Origin: JANPLN01 sp043757265
GTDB lineage: Bacteria; Bdellovibrionota; Bdellovibrionia; Bdellovibrionales; JAGQZY01
Reading direction: 5' to 3'
Assembly: GCA_043757265.1 (NCBI GenBank)
Contig: JAYUQP010000089.1
Span: forward strand, 1-62,330
DNA length: 62,330 nucleotides
In this document: one piece after another, positions 25,610 through 34,418 of the stretch
Position numbering within the stretch: position 1 is the first letter of the stretch
Layout of the letters: each line of letters begins with the position of its first letter
The notes under the pieces: model-generated
What the model saw: the letters and a program-made list of their open reading frames with translations, nothing else
What the model was told of the DNA's origin: nothing
The model's database searches: none
Program-made: the position numbers and the translations under genes

Positions 25610-26635
25610 TTATTTGGTAAAGCACTGAGTAAAGTAGCCGTTGATAAATCCGATACCGCCCGAGGTGAACAATGGATTCAAAATGTTTTTCTTATGACCT
25701 GCTGAATTCAAAAGCATTTGCAAAGCTTGTTCAGGAGCTAGCGAAGATCCTTTGATAATGTTTTCTGCCCAAGCGCCGTTAATACCAAATAAATTCAAAC
25801 GATCTTTCGCCGTCATTCCACTGGAGCTCAAATGAGAAAGAATGGAATTTGTAAGCATGTCTTTTGAATGCGATTGTGCCGCCGCAGTACAGTTGCTGTT
25901 CGGAATCAAAGATTGTAAGCCGTTTTGCTGACGAACCAAGTTTAGCATTTGAAACATTTGGCAAGCCACGGGATTCATTGTGCCACAGGCGCCGACGCTG
26001 CCTTGAAAAGTGCTTTGAAAGTTTTGAACGAGCGCGAGCACTTTTATCAGCTCAGGGTTTTGCGATTGCTGCGAGAGTGTTTTGATCACATTAAGGAGTC
26101 CATTTAAGTCTTGCGGATTTTTAATGGCGTTAAGTAAAGCCGTTGGATCTTTACCTTTGCCGACAACGTTTAATACCTGCGATAAAAGCGCAAACAGCTG
26201 ATCCGATTGGCTTGATCCGCCAGGGATTAACGTGGCAAGGGATGAATTTGCTCCGCACTTTAATAAAGTGCTCGCTAAGTTTGAAACGAGAGAGCCTACC
26301 AGGGGATTTCCGCCGGTTAAATACGAAGCGCCGAACGATAATAGCGAACTTAATAAGCCGCAACCATTTCCACCAAGAATGCCGCTTAAAAAACCTTCTG
26401 GTTTCGGGGGTTCATTGATAAGTTTCAAAAGCTCATTGGGAACATCCGACGCATCGACTGGTAAATTGTTCGAGGTCACATCAATGGGATCTGTGCCTTC
26501 CACCGGAATTACGGGCGAGTCGCTAAGCTTACCGTTAGCCGCATCGTCTAATTGAGATGTCATTTTTTGCGCGGAACACCCAACTAGCGACACAAGTGCA
26601 AAACCCATCACTATTTTTTTTACAAACTGATACAT
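25610..26635 (-). CDS. CAP-domain lipoprotein
   Basis: 341 residues with a lipoprotein signal (lipobox LVGC). After a Ser/Pro/Asp-rich linker comes a long helical hydrophobic region of about 100 residues. The C-terminal CAP/SCP-like domain runs from MLNLVRQQNGLQSL, through SHSKDMLTNSILSHLSSSG and AENIIKGS, to GHKKNILNPLFTSGGIGF. CAP proteins are extracellular and act in varied adhesion, lipid or matrix roles. Cysteines after the CAP start suggest disulfides. It is transcribed away from the following symporter gene. Confidence 0.85.
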   Translation of the reverse strand: MYQFVKKIVMGFALVSLVGCSAQKMTSQLDDAANGKLSDSPVIPVEGTDPIDVTSNNLPVDASDVPNELLKLINEPPKPEGFLSGILGGNGCGLLSSLLSFGASYLTGGNPLVGSLVSNLASTLLKCGANSSLATLIPGGSSQSDQLFALLSQVLNVVGKGKDPTALLNAIKNPQDLNGLLNVIKTLSQQSQNPELIKVLALVQNFQSTFQGSVGACGTMNPVACQMFQMLNLVRQQNGLQSLIPNSNCTAAAQSHSKDMLTNSILSHLSSSGMTAKDRLNLFGINGAWAENIIKGSSLAPEQALQMLLNSAGHKKNILNPLFTSGGIGFINGYFTQCFTK

Positions 26636-26865
26636 AAAACACCCCTTAAAGTTGTAAATTCATGGTGGCGGAGTTTACATGCAGTGTTCGCCCATCTCTA
26701 TTTCGGACGTTGGATAAAAGTCCTGAGTATTTTAGAAAACTAGGCGGAAGAAATAAGTCCAAAAGAAATTTAGCCATGGACGGAGGTCCTGGTGTCTAGC
26801 GAATTGACAAAATGAGTTGAAACCATAAAATGCCGTTTCGACGCGCCCCAAGACAAAGGTCCAGC

Positions 26866-28134
26866 ATGAAAACACATTACAAATTACTAATCGCTCTCGT
26901 TTTTGGAGCTGTATCGGGAGTGATTTTACACTCGTATGCGGACATTGAAGCGATTCGTTGGGTGTCTGAAAATATTTTTCACACCGTGGGCCAAGTTTTC
27001 CTTCGCCTCATCTTTATGATTGTCGTCCCTATGGTTTTTGCCGGATTGGTTCTTGGGGTTTACGAACTCGGTCAGCACCAAGGCTTAGGCAAGGTCATCA
27101 CTAAAACTCTTTTATTTACGGTGCTTGCAAGTGGCGCCTCGGTGATCATTGGCGTGGTTTTGATAAACTTAGCACAGCCGGGCAAATCAGTCTCGATACC
27201 GAAAGATCTTTTGGATGTGGCAGAAGTGCAAAGCAATGCAAGCCAGGCTAAATCAGGCTTGCAAGCACTGCTCGAAATAGTTCCAAGAAACCCGCTGCAG
27301 TCTGCAGTGAATGCCCTCGATGGGCAAATGTTATCGCTTATGTTTTTTGCATTGGTGTTTGGGTTTGCACTCAGCCGTACGTCTCCGCAAAAAGATAAAA
27401 GTTATTTTATAAATCTGCTCGAGGAGGTTTATGCGGCCAGCCTCAAAATTGTAGAGTACGTCATGTCGTGGGCGCCCTATGCGGTTTTTGCATTAGTCTT
27501 TACGACGACATTTAAGTTTGGCTACGAGCTACTCATTTCATTGCTCTATTATGTGGCAGTGGTTATAGCAGCCTTGCTGATTCAGCAGTTTGTGGTCTAT
27601 GCAGCACTTTTAAAAACTTTTACCACACGCTCTCCGTGGGCTTTTTTTAAAGAGTGCCGTGAAGTTTATATTTACGCGTTCGCAACGTCGTCATCCAATG
27701 CCACGTTACCAAAAACCCTAGAACTTGCCGAAAACCAACTAAAAATAAACCCGGCAATTTCGCGATTTGTTTTAACTGTAGGTTCGACGGCAAACCAAAA
27801 TGGCACTGCGCTTTTTGAAGGCATTACAGTTTTATTTTTAGCTCAGGTTTACGGTGTGGAACTTGATTTTGCGAGCCAGGCGCAAGTTGTGGTGATGTCG
27901 GTGATTGCTGGTATTGGCACAGCGGGCGTGCCGGGCGGGTCGCTCCCCCTGATAATGATTGTGATGCAACAGGTGGGAGTTCCGGCGGAGGGATTGGGTC
28001 TCATACTGGGCGTGGATCGCTTTTTAGACATGTGTCGCACCACTATCAATGTGAGCGGAGATCTGGTGATAGCAGCTCTTGTCGATAACAATGGCACTGG
28101 AACAGGTCATCTCTCAAATAAACCATTAGCATAG
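26866..28134 (+). CDS. Dicarboxylate/amino acid:cation symporter (DAACS/GltP-DctA family)
   Basis: About 422 residues, strongly hydrophobic. Signature sequences are FATSSSNATLP (first re-entrant loop), the TANQNGTALFEG helix and AGIGTAGVPGGSLP (second loop), all typical of sodium- or proton-coupled glutamate/aspartate/C4-dicarboxylate carriers. The substrate cannot be fixed from sequence alone. The start was set at ATG 26866 after AAAGG; an in-frame ATG 36 bases upstream exists. It is a single gene, imports nutrients across the inner membrane, and sits near no obvious partner. Confidence 0.9.
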   Translation: MKTHYKLLIALVFGAVSGVILHSYADIEAIRWVSENIFHTVGQVFLRLIFMIVVPMVFAGLVLGVYELGQHQGLGKVITKTLLFTVLASGASVIIGVVLINLAQPGKSVSIPKDLLDVAEVQSNASQAKSGLQALLEIVPRNPLQSAVNALDGQMLSLMFFALVFGFALSRTSPQKDKSYFINLLEEVYAASLKIVEYVMSWAPYAVFALVFTTTFKFGYELLISLLYYVAVVIAALLIQQFVVYAALLKTFTTRSPWAFFKECREVYIYAFATSSSNATLPKTLELAENQLKINPAISRFVLTVGSTANQNGTALFEGITVLFLAQVYGVELDFASQAQVVVMSVIAGIGTAGVPGGSLPLIMIVMQQVGVPAEGLGLILGVDRFLDMCRTTINVSGDLVIAALVDNNGTGTGHLSNKPLA

Positions 28135-28269
28135 CTATTTCAGTGTTTATGCCGCCGAATAGTTAGGCACTACCTACCACCACCAGCAGGTAATAATTTT
28201 TATGACTTGGTGCAAATTTTTGCGATTTGTGTTAGTTAGTTTGTCTATCACAGCGTTGAGGAGGTTGTT

Positions 28270-28692
28270 TTGGAAATGCTCGAAAAGCAAGAAGTTGAGA
28301 AAGATGTGGTTTTTCAGCACCTTGATGAAGTTGATGAAATCGACCAGTGCGACAATATTCTAGAGTTGAACGAAGAACAGTATCCCAAGTTCACGTTAGC
28401 TAAAAATAAAGCGCGATTTTTGCGTATGGTAAGCTGGTATCGCCAAAAAGAGGATTGGATTGAAGTGGCCCCTCTGAGCCAAGTGGGCAAGACCTTTAAG
28501 CAACAAACAAAAGAGCTTGAAGGGATTCGCTCAAGCAAGATGGATTATGAAATGGAACTCGAAACGGGGACATTAACGCCAAGTCAGCGCTCTTATCGTA
28601 AAGATGAGCTGAAAATGTGCAAAGTTCACGAAAAAATGGCTGTTCATCTCATTTCTAAGCTGCAGAAGAAGATAAAGTCTGGACGTCGGTAA
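28270..28692 (+). CDS. Small helical protein of unknown function
   Basis: 140 residues, highly charged, with no signal or membrane segment. It is rich in Glu/Lys/Asp, predicted helical throughout, and the end is basic. GAGGAGG (28258-28264) sits 5 bases ahead of TTG 28270, so TTG is the likely start; an ATG two codons on has a poor 11-base spacer. No family recognised. The region GDEL-type Tyr/Arg/Lys helix could bind nucleic acid, but that is only an impression from composition. A possible terminator follows. Confidence 0.55.
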   Translation: MEMLEKQEVEKDVVFQHLDEVDEIDQCDNILELNEEQYPKFTLAKNKARFLRMVSWYRQKEDWIEVAPLSQVGKTFKQQTKELEGIRSSKMDYEMELETGTLTPSQRSYRKDELKMCKVHEKMAVHLISKLQKKIKSGRR

Positions 28693-28725
28693 CCGAACTT
28701 CCGTGTCAGGGCGCCATTAAGGCGT

Positions 28726-28760
28726 CTTGGCAACTTGTGTAAAAATTGCCAAGGAAATTT
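28726..28760 (+). terminator. Possible rho-independent terminator
   Basis: Stem CTTGGCAA/TTGCCAAG, loop 12, then GAAATTTTGCATTTTT. The T run is broken, so it is only a fair terminator for the small helical protein gene. Confidence 0.5.
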
Positions 28761-28796
28761 TGCATTTTTAAATAGAGGGTGTTTTAATCATTTTCG

Positions 28797-29396
28797 ATGA
28801 AGAAATCTAAAAGTTTCATAAATCTTTTTTCTGTAAGCATCGTAGCCAGCTTTCTTCTCCACGGATTGCTGTTTTCGTCCATTTTTTTTAAATGGGGCAA
28901 AGAAAAACAAGAGTACATGAATAGTGACGTTTTGCTCATGGGCGATGGCCGCGGAACAAAAATCAATCCGCCAAAACCAAAAGAGAAAAAAGACAAAACG
29001 GAAAAGGTGGTCGAAAATGACCCCAATGCCGTGAAAACCTTTGATAAAAACGCTGGTACCGCCGAAGATTCTTCCGAAGAAGCGTTTGGCCAAGGTGGAA
29101 CAAAAGCTCTTCCTTACGACACCGAGCTTATGGCGTGGTTGCAGGTTAACAAAAAATATCCAAAAATGGCTCGTCGTTTGGGTCAGGAATGCGAAAATAT
29201 AACTCTCGAATTCAACATCAATCCGGATGGTCGGTTAACCGAAATCATGCTGAGAGAAAAGTGCGATCACGAAGTGTTAAACCAAGCAGCTGTTGATCTT
29301 GTAAAGGCATCGAGTCCCTTTAAGCCCTATCCTGCGCACTTTCCGCAAAAACCTCTCAAGCGAGTTCAATCGTTTTCCTACAAATTAGCTGAGTAG
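28797..29396 (+). CDS. TonB-like energy transducer
   Basis: 199 residues with a membrane helix near residues 12-30, a Lys/Pro-rich linker (NPPKPKEKKDK, periplasm spanning), and a C-terminal TonB-like domain. The domain includes KKYPKMARRLGQECENITLEFNINPDGRLTEIMLREKCDH and the final LVKASSPFKPYPAHFP. In the family it transfers energy from ExbB/ExbD to outer-membrane receptors; neither is adjacent. The ATG has a weak ribosome site, and the gene lies 27 bases before the small lipoprotein gene, likely in one transcript. Confidence 0.82.
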   Translation: MKKSKSFINLFSVSIVASFLLHGLLFSSIFFKWGKEKQEYMNSDVLLMGDGRGTKINPPKPKEKKDKTEKVVENDPNAVKTFDKNAGTAEDSSEEAFGQGGTKALPYDTELMAWLQVNKKYPKMARRLGQECENITLEFNINPDGRLTEIMLREKCDHEVLNQAAVDLVKASSPFKPYPAHFPQKPLKRVQSFSYKLAE

Positions 29397-29423
29397 CACC
29401 CTGCTGATAAAGGAGGACTCGCC

Positions 29424-29723
29424 GTGATTGATTTAGTTGTGAATGATCAAACAGTGAAAAATCAAATTTGTTTATCTTTAAAATTTACAATTTTCATTTT
29501 GGCATCGGCTGCGTCCATCGTTTCCTGTTCGTCGTCCGAACCTACTCAAACAACTGCCGACGGCAATCGCTACACAATCGTTTGCCGAAACGAAATGCAA
29601 GATTGCTTTCACAAATGTGAAAAGCTTTGCCCCAAGGGGTATATTGTTCTCAATCGCGTTCGCGGTGTCCGCGTCGGCGATCAAACCGACTACACCGTCA
29701 TCATCCGCTGCAAAGTCCGCTAG
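29424..29723 (+). CDS. Small Cys-rich lipoprotein
   Basis: 99 residues starting at GTG 29424, preceded by AAAGGAGGA at good spacing. A hydrophobic stretch FTIFILASAASIVSC forms a lipobox (IVSC), followed by a Ser-rich linker and a small domain with paired cysteines (VCRNEMQDCFHKCEKLCPKGY, near residues 53-73). The N-terminus before the signal is longer than usual. No family recognised. It follows the TonB-like gene closely and could act in the same envelope process, but that is inference. Confidence 0.62.
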   Translation: MIDLVVNDQTVKNQICLSLKFTIFILASAASIVSCSSSEPTQTTADGNRYTIVCRNEMQDCFHKCEKLCPKGYIVLNRVRGVRVGDQTDYTVIIRCKVR

Positions 29724-29770
29724 TAAAGTCCACATGAACCCTCTGACAGACCGTCGTCTTGTCTCCCATC

Positions 29771-29797
29771 CGTCGTCCTGAGTGCAACGAAGGATCT
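29771..29797. repeat. REP-like half repeat
   Basis: CGTCGTCCTGAGTGCAACGA followed by AGGATCT matches one arm of the dispersed hairpin repeat seen fully at 13333 and 51158. It lies in the convergent gap between the small lipoprotein gene and purE. Confidence 0.6.
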
Positions 29798-29806
29798 AAG
29801 CCTTGT

Positions 29807-30310
29807 CTACTTCGCGCGCAGTTTTTGCTTCAAATTTTTATTGGCTTTTTTTACTTTTAATTTCATTTCGCTCTGGTGACTTGCAAGTTTTTGGGCGATT
29901 TTTTTATCGTTCAGCGAAAGGATTCGCAGGGCAAACAGTGCGGCATTGGTCGCATTATCAATGGCCATGGTGGCCACGGGCACACCTTTTGGCATTTGTG
30001 CCACCGACAAGAGAGAATCCAAACCATCTAAATGCTTAAGCTGCACAGGAACACCTATCACCGGAAGTGTGGTGGCCGAGGCGATCATGCCGGGCAGGTG
30101 AGCCGCACCGCCAGCCCCAGCGATGATCACTTCAAAGCCCTGCGTTTTGGCGGTTTTCGCAAAGTCGAGCATCTCTTGTGGCGTGCGATGGGCCGATACA
30201 ACTTTTGATAAACAAGACACTTTAAAAACTTTGAGAGTTTCGACGGCGTCCTTCATCACGCGCATGTCGGAGTCGCTACCCATCACCACCGCAACTTTTG
30301 CTTTTTTCAT
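29807..30310 (-). CDS. purE: N5-carboxyaminoimidazole ribonucleotide mutase
   Basis: Class I PurE, 167 residues, converts N5-CAIR to CAIR in purine synthesis. Signature VVMGSDSDMRVMKDAVETL, SAHRTPQEMLDFAK (catalytic His), IIAGAGGAAHLPGM and GVPVATMAIDNATNAA are all clear. Its ATG at 30310 overlaps the end of purK by 4 bases, showing coupled translation in a purK-purE operon. The basic C-terminal tail (KKANKNLKQKLRAK) is longer than typical. Confidence 0.96.
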   Translation of the reverse strand: MKKAKVAVVMGSDSDMRVMKDAVETLKVFKVSCLSKVVSAHRTPQEMLDFAKTAKTQGFEVIIAGAGGAAHLPGMIASATTLPVIGVPVQLKHLDGLDSLLSVAQMPKGVPVATMAIDNATNAALFALRILSLNDKKIAQKLASHQSEMKLKVKKANKNLKQKLRAK

Positions 30311-31449
30311 AACTGAATCCTTTTTAAATTCTTGAGTGCAATTTTGAGAGCTGCTTCCGGCGAGGATCCAAGCGTATTGATATGCCCCATTTTACGTCCT
30401 TCGCGATTTTCTGTTTTCCCGTACCAGTGAAGCTGCACGTCCGAATTCAAATCCCACTGCATTTTTTTTGCAGGGCCGCCAAGCAGATTAACCATGGCAA
30501 AGCCTTTCGCCGTGGACGCTGGGATAGCGACTGTTTGATCGAGAAGCGCCATGATATGCAAATCAAATTGCGAAACAGTAAAGGCGCTCATCGTGCAGTG
30601 AGCGGAGTTGTGCACGCGGGGAGCCAGTTCGTTGACTAAAAGCCCCTCAGCGGAATCGAAAAACTCTACTGCCATCACGCCCACATAGTTCATTTTTTTT
30701 AAAAAAAGTTTGAATTTTTTCGCAAACGGTAAAAACTTTGTATGTTTCACTGGGCCCTTAACCCAAAAGCAGCGTGAATCTTTTTGCAAACTTTCGACAA
30801 GCGGGTAGTGACTGATGTCGCCCGAAATATTGCGTGCAAAAACACATGCCAGTTCGCGTTTGAAAGGAATCCACTTTTCGACGATGAAACCCGTTGGGCT
30901 TGGGTCGGTCGAATTTAGAAAATGTTTTGCGTAAAATTCTTCAGCTTGATTTTTTGTTTTTACCACGAAGGTGCCATAGCCATCGTAACCAAAACGCCGT
31001 TTTTTGAAAACAAGAGGCAGCCCTAAAGTCTCAACCGCGGCTTTAGCTTCGGCTTTGCTATTTGCTGGCAGCCATTGTGCCGTCGGAATTTTGCAAAGGT
31101 CTAAATTTTGTTTTTGCGTGAGGCGGTCTTGCAATAGCTCCATGGTGGAGACACTTGGGTAGATTGGTGTTTTAGATGCCTGTCTGGCCTGGCTTAACAG
31201 CGTGCCATCTAGAAATTCGCTTTCAAACGTTGCGACATCCACTTGTTTTAAAAAGTTCTCAACCACCGCAAGATCAGTCAGCGAGCCAACGTGATTAAAC
31301 CGCGTCACTTGCTGGGCGGGATCTAGCGAGTTTTCAGAAAGAACATGCGGATGAAGTCCCATTTGGTGCGCACTGAGCGCAAGCATGCGTGCGAGTTGTC
31401 CCCCACCCAAAATTCCCAATCGAATACCAGGATTGATTTGTTTTGCCAC
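30307..31449 (-). CDS. purK: N5-carboxyaminoimidazole ribonucleotide synthase
   Basis: ATP-grasp enzyme that makes N5-CAIR from AIR, bicarbonate and ATP; it feeds purE, which it overlaps by 4 bases. The N-terminal IRLGILGGGQLARMLALSAHQMG is characteristic, and the ATP-grasp core includes FKKRRFGYDGYGTFVV and ELAPRVHNSAHC. I set the start at GTG 31449, preceded by AAGGAAG; a longer reading from 31488 adds a region of no support. The 5' end meets the divergent Dus gene with almost no gap. Confidence 0.95.
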   Translation of the reverse strand: MAKQINPGIRLGILGGGQLARMLALSAHQMGLHPHVLSENSLDPAQQVTRFNHVGSLTDLAVVENFLKQVDVATFESEFLDGTLLSQARQASKTPIYPSVSTMELLQDRLTQKQNLDLCKIPTAQWLPANSKAEAKAAVETLGLPLVFKKRRFGYDGYGTFVVKTKNQAEEFYAKHFLNSTDPSPTGFIVEKWIPFKRELACVFARNISGDISHYPLVESLQKDSRCFWVKGPVKHTKFLPFAKKFKLFLKKMNYVGVMAVEFFDSAEGLLVNELAPRVHNSAHCTMSAFTVSQFDLHIMALLDQTVAIPASTAKGFAMVNLLGGPAKKMQWDLNSDVQLHWYGKTENREGRKMGHINTLGSSPEAALKIALKNLKRIQL

Positions 31450-31472
31450 AATCTTCCTTATATACACGTACT

Positions 31473-32513
31473 GTGCAAAACACAACATTCCCTCTCCCTG
31501 TGCAATTTCCAGTCTGTTTGGCCCCGATGGTAGGGCTCAGCCATGTGGCGCTTCGCAAGGTGGTTGCGAGTTACATGCCCGAGGGACAGCAAACCATTTG
31601 GCCTAGTGAAATGTTGAGCAGTCGTCGTTTGCCCACCGAAGACCTTGCTCTAGTGCCCGAGGCCATGCGCGATCAAGATGAAGACTTTTGGGTGCCGCAA
31701 ATTTTAGGCAACGACGAAAAATACATCGCGCCTTCAGTGCAAAAGCTTGTGGATTATGGGGCAAGCGGCATCGATATCAACATGGGGTGCCCCGTACAAA
31801 AAGCGTTAAAGCACAATTGGGGTGTGGCACTAATGGGCGATGTGGACTACGCGGCAAGAGTTGTGGAAATGACCGTTCGTCATGCGCGCGTTCCAGTATC
31901 GGTAAAACTGCGCGCGGGATTTGAAAACACAGTTGAAAAAATGATTCCGTTTATGAAAACACTGGAAAATGCAGGCGCAAGTTGGTTGACACTTCATCCG
32001 CGGACAGCCGAACAAAAGCGTCGCGGCACCGCGGACTGGGCGCAAATTCGCACGATCAAGGATGCACTTTCAATTCCCGTGATCGGAAACGGTGACGTTC
32101 AAGTCGCTGATGATGTTTTCCGTATGCAGGCCGAGACCGGTTGCGATCTCGTGATGATTGGAAGAGCTCTCACTGCTCGACCGTGGTTGTTGTGGCAAGT
32201 GGGCGAGAAAATGGGGTTGCCATCACCTGTGGGTCGAAGTGGCAACGCACCATCAACTCCAGAAGAAGAGGGAAGAGAATTTTTTGAATGCGCCCGCAAA
32301 ATATTATTCGAGATGCGCGAAAGATTTCGACCAGTGGTGGGGCTCAAAAAATACCAATTTTACATAAAGACAAGCTCAGTGTGGCTAGAGTACGGACATT
32401 TTCTGTATGCCAAAACCACAAAGTGCCAAAACCTCGATCAAGCGGCCGACGCCCTAGAAGCCTTCTTCCAAACCGAACAGCGAATGGTTCAGAGGACAGA
32501 ATGGAGAACGTAA
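31473..32513 (+). CDS. tRNA-dihydrouridine synthase family protein
   Basis: FMN-dependent enzyme that reduces uridine in tRNA. Signatures are FPVCLAPMVGLSHVALR, the catalytic Cys in DINMGCPVQKALKHNWGVALM, the LHPRTAEQKRRG segment, IGNGDVQ and MIGRALTARPWLL. It is a Dus family member distinct from the DusC-like one encoded at 41665. GTG at 31473 was chosen; an upstream TTG (31443) and downstream GTG (31500) are in frame. It is divergent from purK with only tens of bases between, so the promoters probably overlap. Length is about 346 residues. Confidence 0.87.
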   Translation: MQNTTFPLPVQFPVCLAPMVGLSHVALRKVVASYMPEGQQTIWPSEMLSSRRLPTEDLALVPEAMRDQDEDFWVPQILGNDEKYIAPSVQKLVDYGASGIDINMGCPVQKALKHNWGVALMGDVDYAARVVEMTVRHARVPVSVKLRAGFENTVEKMIPFMKTLENAGASWLTLHPRTAEQKRRGTADWAQIRTIKDALSIPVIGNGDVQVADDVFRMQAETGCDLVMIGRALTARPWLLWQVGEKMGLPSPVGRSGNAPSTPEEEGREFFECARKILFEMRERFRPVVGLKKYQFYIKTSSVWLEYGHFLYAKTTKCQNLDQAADALEAFFQTEQRMVQRTEWRT

Positions 32514-32810
32514 GTTCGACATTCCAGTGAACCGCGGCGAACGTAAGTTCGGCATTTAGAATGACTGCGACGATTGAAGTTCGCTATTCCCGGAAATCGC
32601 GAATCGCGAAACGTGTTCCACTTAATTATCAAAACGGAACATGCGTGGATGTCGATTGAGACGTTCGCTTCAATTAGAGTTTTGTTGAAAAAACAAACAC
32701 ATTTTAGCGTTTCCTTGCGATCGGCTTGTTTTGCGATTTTTTCGTGAATTCTTTGTGTATCAATCTAGGAATGCACTCAAGTAAAAGCCTAATATCCCGT
32801 TAAGATAGAT
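32514..32810. other. Intergenic region with imperfect direct repeats
   Basis: No gene is seen. GAACGTAAGTTCG recurs with variation near 32506 and 32538, followed by further TTCG-containing repeats to about 32600. The rest is AT-rich and probably carries the promoter of the following three-gene operon. I cannot place -10 and -35 boxes with confidence. Confidence 0.4.
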
Positions 32811-34418
32811 ATGCGCAAAAATGTTGGGCTCAGTATCCTCTTTGCAACGTTGATCCTCGTATTTTCGATCAACGCCAGTCCTCCCTATGCGGAAATCATC
32901 GAAGGCAAAGCGCTACTTTCGGACGAGGCCCTGTTTTCAAGGTGCTATTCTCACTTAACAGGCCTGCGGGCAACAAACACCCATCCTCTTTTACTGCTTG
33001 TTCGCCAAGGCACTAAAAATCCGATTGATGCCTGCATGGAGATCTTTGATAAGGCGATGATCTTGGGATCAACAAATAAGCTTGCAGACACAGATGATGT
33101 AGAAGCCTTGGCCGTGCTACAGGTATTTTTCGATTACCACAAAAGCTGGTTTACCTATAACGACTTTTCACAGGCTCCACAAGTTTATGGTCAGTCTTTG
33201 GATTTTCAGCAGGATTCCTCACAGGAAGCTTGCTACCTAACTCACGCACTTTTCAGTGGTGATCGTGTTGAGACCGATGGCCGTTTTCAAAATGGGTACG
33301 ATTATAAAAATATTGTGACAACGCCAAAAGAAGTGCGGTGCCTTCGCTCAGAACCTACGCGCCTGGGAGTCAATCGCTACACCGATGCGAATTATTTATC
33401 ACTACCTGAGTGGAGCAATGCTCCAGGACGTGGATTTTTGATTGGAACAAGAGAGCTTCCGGCCTACGACAACGTTTGGTACACAAAAACTGGGCGAGGT
33501 GTGACAACGCTCAGTTACGTTGGAGGAGGAAGCACGCAAAATTTAGACAGCAATGTGCTGCACACCTTTGGCGGCGGTATTTTGGGTTCAAGCTCGTTCC
33601 TCATTAAGTATGGACAGTATCCGAACAACGCCGATGGTGCGGCGTTTATGCGCCGACGGGCAACCAGCAGTGTTATGGAGCATCTCTTATGTAGAACGGC
33701 ACCATACAGACGCGTTGAGGATGTTACAGCCGATGTGATTCAATTTAACTCGACCTATCCCAATGACACAGTTATTGCATTCCGTAAAGATACTGCCTGC
33801 ATGAGCTGCCACTCCACACAAGATGGAATGGCCGCTCTCTATCGAAACCTGCACTATGTTGCCCAGCAGGGATATGTGGATTGGAATGATGATGGAGTTT
33901 TTGGTCGGCCGGCAGGTGAGATCAATTACAACCGGCATGCCGACGCCGCCGATAAGCTTTACATGTTGAGAACCCATGCGATCAATTTAGTAAAAGAGAC
34001 TGTCCCATTACATATGGTTGTCACGGACAGTAGTTTTCATCGTCGCCCGCCAAATGGTCAGTTGGTGTACCGCAGCTACGATGGCACCGAGGTCAATCAC
34101 ATGATCAACGTTGCAGGCGGAGGGCCAGTTCCGGCTGGTGAGGGAATTGCAAAACTTGGAAATCACATGGCGCAAGGAAATGATTTGTTTGCCTGCGCAG
34201 CAAAACATTACTTTGAGTTTTTTACGGGAATCGATGCAAATTTACAGGACAATAGCGACACTCGAAACGTTGCACTAAGCAATGCCGACTTTATTTACAG
34301 AAACAAAGTTATCGAGTTAGGACAACAGTTAAAAACCCACCAGAGCTTGCGAAAATTAGTTTACGATATTTTGAATTCAAATATGTATCGCTACGAGTCT
34401 CTTAGGGAGTCTGAATGA
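32811..34418 (+). CDS. Exported heme protein (CxxCH), first gene of an operon
   Basis: 535 residues with a Sec signal peptide (ATLILVFSINASPPYA). A single CMSCH heme motif lies near residue 330 in DTACMSCHSTQDGMAALYR, and the C-terminal FACAAKHYFEFFTGID, SLRKLVYDILNSNMYRYESL resembles the end of DUF1588/1585-type exported cytochromes. The family call is tentative. It overlaps the next gene by 4 bases. With the DUF1501 and di-heme genes it forms a second, distinct set compared with the pair at 264-3562. The substrate is unknown. Confidence 0.68.
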   Translation: MRKNVGLSILFATLILVFSINASPPYAEIIEGKALLSDEALFSRCYSHLTGLRATNTHPLLLLVRQGTKNPIDACMEIFDKAMILGSTNKLADTDDVEALAVLQVFFDYHKSWFTYNDFSQAPQVYGQSLDFQQDSSQEACYLTHALFSGDRVETDGRFQNGYDYKNIVTTPKEVRCLRSEPTRLGVNRYTDANYLSLPEWSNAPGRGFLIGTRELPAYDNVWYTKTGRGVTTLSYVGGGSTQNLDSNVLHTFGGGILGSSSFLIKYGQYPNNADGAAFMRRRATSSVMEHLLCRTAPYRRVEDVTADVIQFNSTYPNDTVIAFRKDTACMSCHSTQDGMAALYRNLHYVAQQGYVDWNDDGVFGRPAGEINYNRHADAADKLYMLRTHAINLVKETVPLHMVVTDSSFHRRPPNGQLVYRSYDGTEVNHMINVAGGGPVPAGEGIAKLGNHMAQGNDLFACAAKHYFEFFTGIDANLQDNSDTRNVALSNADFIYRNKVIELGQQLKTHQSLRKLVYDILNSNMYRYESLRESE

